This document shows, in pieces, positions 61,552 through 64,000 of a stretch of DNA of 64,000 nt. The notes beneath the pieces were generated by a model. It was not told the origin of the DNA. It did no database searches and worked only from the letters and a program-made list of their open reading frames with translations. The first letter of the stretch is position 1, and each line of letters begins with the position of its first letter. The stretch is from Pseudomonadota bacterium (GTDB lineage: Bacteria; Pseudomonadota; Gammaproteobacteria; Steroidobacterales; Steroidobacteraceae): the NCBI GenBank assembly GCA_016713725.1, contig JADJOO010000016.1:82450-146449 (forward strand), read 5' to 3'. Both the position numbers and the translations under genes were made by a program.

Positions 61552-63945
61552 AACGATAGCCAAGGCTGAAATAGTAGCGGTTCGTGTCCTCCGACAGCGT
61601 ACCCATGTCGCGGGATCCGAACTCGGCCCCGCCCTCCACCTCGAACGTCAGGTGCTTGCCGCGCATCTCCGCCCGCAGCGCCGGTGAATACGTCAACGAC
61701 GTCGAGCGGTCGATCTCGAGCTTGCGTTGGTCCAGCCGCAGCCGGGGTCCCACCCGCCAGCGCTCGCCGATCGGCAGCTGCGTGCCGACGCCCAGTGACA
61801 GCATCTGCGCATTCTCGCCGGTCTGGTACTGCAGGCCCAGCGAAGTGACATCGCCGCGGCCGAACAACCCGTAACCCAGGGCCTGCGTCGAAACCGCGGT
61901 ATCCGTACCCGACGAGGGTGTCGCGGGCACTCCGCCCGATTCGCGCGTCGAGCCGAGCGTCATCGTCGATGCATCGAGCGACCACTGCCAGCGTTCGCCG
62001 AAGGGCCGCGAGACGCCTGCCGAGTACATCTGCGATTCGGCCGTGCGGTCGAGGGCCAGTTGCTCGATCTGCTGGGGTGAGTACAGGCCGAACAACTCGT
62101 CAAACCGGCGCACCGGCTGGCCAATCATGGCATTGCGCGTCGCCAGGCCCGGGCTCTTGCGGTGATCGACGTTCAGGTTGAGCGTCCAGCGCGCAGGCAG
62201 CGCGAAGGTGCCCAGCAACATCATCGTATTGAGCGTGCTGTAGTGGATATCGAAGTCGGCGATCCCGACCACGGTGATGCCCGGCCGGAAATACCGCACC
62301 TCGGTGCCGACCGCCTGCCGGTCCGTGACGCCGGAATACTGCTGGTCGACGGCATAGAACGAAAAGTCCCAGGCATTCGCGAGCGTGCCGACGTCGGCCG
62401 AGACACCAACGAACTTGCGCTCGCTGTCGGGTCCTTCGAGTGTCGAGTCCACGGGGAAACCAAAGAAGCCATTGACGCGCAGCTTGGGCCACAGCTGGTA
62501 TCCCGCCTGCATCCCATCGAATGTCCCCATCAGGGCGCCCGAGCCTCCCGCCTGCCGGCCGAGCCGGGCATACCAGCCGGCGATGCGGTCGGTCATCTCC
62601 GCGAAGAACAACGACACGCGCGACTGGCTTCCCGGCCCGTCGGAGAGCATGTCGTAGCCGTAGCCCGCGCTCGCGCGGGTCGTGAAGTCGAAGCGCTCAC
62701 CGTGGCGGCGCGCGACGAGACTGACGTCCGTGAGCAAGGCGTTCTGCGTCGTCAAGTCGCTGCTGGCGAGTCCGTTTTCGATGTGGCTCTGGTCCTGGCG
62801 ATAGATCTGCGAAAAGCCGCCATAGACCCGCCACGGGGACTCGTCCCCGTCGCCGCCTTGCGCTCCGTCGCGGCCAGGGCGAGCGGCCCACGCCAGCGCC
62901 TGCAGTCGCTTGCGAACGCGCGTGGCGCCGCCGCCGGTCGGATAGCGCTGCAGGTAGTCCTCGTACTCGGCCTTGGCATGAGCGACCTGGCCGCTGCGTT
63001 CGCGTGCGAGCGCGAGCATCTCCTGGGCATCGGCCCGCTGCGGAAACTCGGGTTGCTGGGTGAGCTGCGTCAGCAGCGGGATCGCCGTGGCATAGTCCTT
63101 GTGGCGGAAGGCGTCCTTGGCCTGCGCCAGGGTCCGTTTGAGTTCATCCGGCGTCATCGAGGCGTTGACCTGCGGCGCCGTCGGCCGCACGGTCGCCACG
63201 CCGGACGGCGTGCCGATCTCGTTCAGCGTGTCGTCATCCGAGATCGCCACCCACGCCTTCGGGAACTCGCCGCGCGAGTTGGCGAGCGCCTGCTTGGCGG
63301 CCGCTTCGTTGACGAAAGGCCCTGCACGCAGGCGATACCACCGTTGTTCGTCGACCACGGTCTCGGAGACATAAGTGCGTGCGCCTACGGTCTTTGCAGC
63401 CGCTGCCAGTGCCTCGGGCGGGAAGGGGGTGGTCGACGAGGCCAGGTTCACCGCGTAGGGTCGAAACGCCCTGGGGCAGTTCCTTCACGGTCACCTGCGG
63501 CGATCTGCGCGCGCAGCAACCTGACCCGCAGCAGCCGCCCGTCCATCGATGGCGTCAGTACGAACGTCTCGGCCCGCGACCAGCCGATCAGGACCTGGAC
63601 ATCCGAGCCGAACGGCCGCACCAGGTCGATCGAGCGCACGTAACCGGCGGCGCCGGCCAGCAGCGGCGGCGGTTCCGAGGCGGTTGCGCGGCCACAGTCC
63701 GGGCCCGCCGAGAATCGGACCTGCACGGCTTCGCCGTCGGTCGCCGGTGTGTGCGACAGGTAACGCAGCGTACAGCTGAAAAGCAGCGACACGGACACAT
63801 AGCCGCGTTGCTCGCTCGCCACGACGTCCTCGATGATGCGACCTTGCGCCCAGAGCGGCGCGGCCGCCAGGTTGCACAGGACGGCGCTTGCGGCGAGCAG
63901 AAGTCGAAGCCCCGGACGCATCAGTCGAACCCGTGTGTCCGTCAC
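61541..63945 (-). CDS. secreted SPOR/TPR/outer-membrane beta-barrel protein (one frameshift)
   Basis: Read from ATG 63945 (an internal ATG at 63921 is possible): signal peptide (RLLLAASAVLCNLAAAPLWA), then an AMIN-like beta domain (DVVASEQRGYVSVSLLFSC..). The frame shifts near 63463 and continues into a SPOR domain (FRPYAVNLASSTTPF, RWYRLRAGPFVNEAAAKQAL). A TPR-like part follows (RHKDYATAIPLLTQL, ARERSGQVAHAKAEYEDYL). The last ~400 residues are alternating aromatic strands, ending RYYFSLGYRYDF, whose terminal Phe is typical of outer-membrane barrels. About 800 residues. The modules suggest peptidoglycan binding joined to a pore, as in polysaccharide exporters, but no synthase is adjacent. Confidence 0.7.
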
Positions 63946-64000
63946 GCGATGCTGCGGACCGGCCCGGCTCTTCGAGATCTTTGTCAGCGTGGGTCCGTAT

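Noticed and set aside
1..64000. CRISPR array or cas genes.
   Set aside because: No regularly spaced direct repeats with unique spacers were seen; the only spaced repeats are the tRNA-derived sites, hundreds to thousands of bases apart.

Overview
The window is G+C-rich chromosomal DNA from a Gram-negative proteobacterium, most likely a gammaproteobacterium. It carries an LpxD acyltransferase, an outer-membrane barrel, cyclopropane-type lipid methyltransferases, a CioAB-like quinol oxidase with its DUF2474 partner, and a low-molecular-weight-phosphatase ArsC. I cannot name a species. About fifteen otherwise well-conserved genes are broken by one-base frame changes, and one stretch near 25.1 kb is almost pure G and C. 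This suggests a draft or metagenome assembly, so many 'frameshifts' may be consensus errors and not real pseudogenes.

Region 1 (1-1750) holds the start of an ExoD-like gene and an unknown lipoprotein gene interrupted by an amber codon.

Region 2 (1869-15886) begins with an intact tRNA-Gly(CCC). It looks like a pile of decayed tRNA-integrated elements. Copies of the 3' end of the tRNA recur at 7749, 8572, 10144 (short), 10917 and 15859. The four longer copies are preceded, always 27 bases upstream, by a shared 17-base block. The five segments so delimited carry an IS3 remnant, a baeRF3 gene, a ribosome hibernation factor, a DUF2254 membrane protein, a Na+/H+ antiporter, three toxin-antitoxin units (two of them duplicates that share the attached tRNA fragment), a serine hydrolase, a tandem universal stress protein and a P-type cation ATPase. 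No integrase is left.

Region 3 (15963-23336, minus strand) is an eight-gene operon whose reading frames all overlap: a MerR regulator with a cobalamin-binding domain (CarH/LitR type), a CFA-like methyltransferase, a DUF6134-like protein, a lipocalin, an acyl desaturase, a COG2907 flavoprotein, a DUF1365 protein and a CFA synthase. Upstream lie a near-consensus promoter and five TRTACA-like hexamers, mostly one helical turn apart. This fits a light- or singlet-oxygen-responsive membrane lipid remodelling system.

Region 4 (23588-31525) has a methionine gamma-lyase-type PLP enzyme, remnants of a ferritin-like gene and an encapsulated-ferritin (EncFtn) gene separated by the poly-G tract, a BNR beta-propeller/MoaD/MoeB-rhodanese trio, and a TolB/TPR protein coupled to an ATP-grasp-like protein.

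Region 5 (31596-47838) contains a choline-sulfatase-like gene, a DUF349 protein, small secreted proteins, an EamA transporter, a ThDP enzyme, cydAB with DUF2474, the oxidative pentose phosphate genes gnd and zwf, lpxD and a second desaturase.

Region 6 (48003-63945) contains hydrolases (P1 peptidase, NylB-like serine hydrolase, DUF885 peptidase), an acyl-CoA dehydrogenase, a quinone oxidoreductase, a lipase-like hydrolase, an arsenic operon (arsR, a deletion remnant of arsI, arsC, ACR3), a GFA protein, a dimethylargininase-like gene, a lipoprotein and a large SPOR/TPR/beta-barrel protein.
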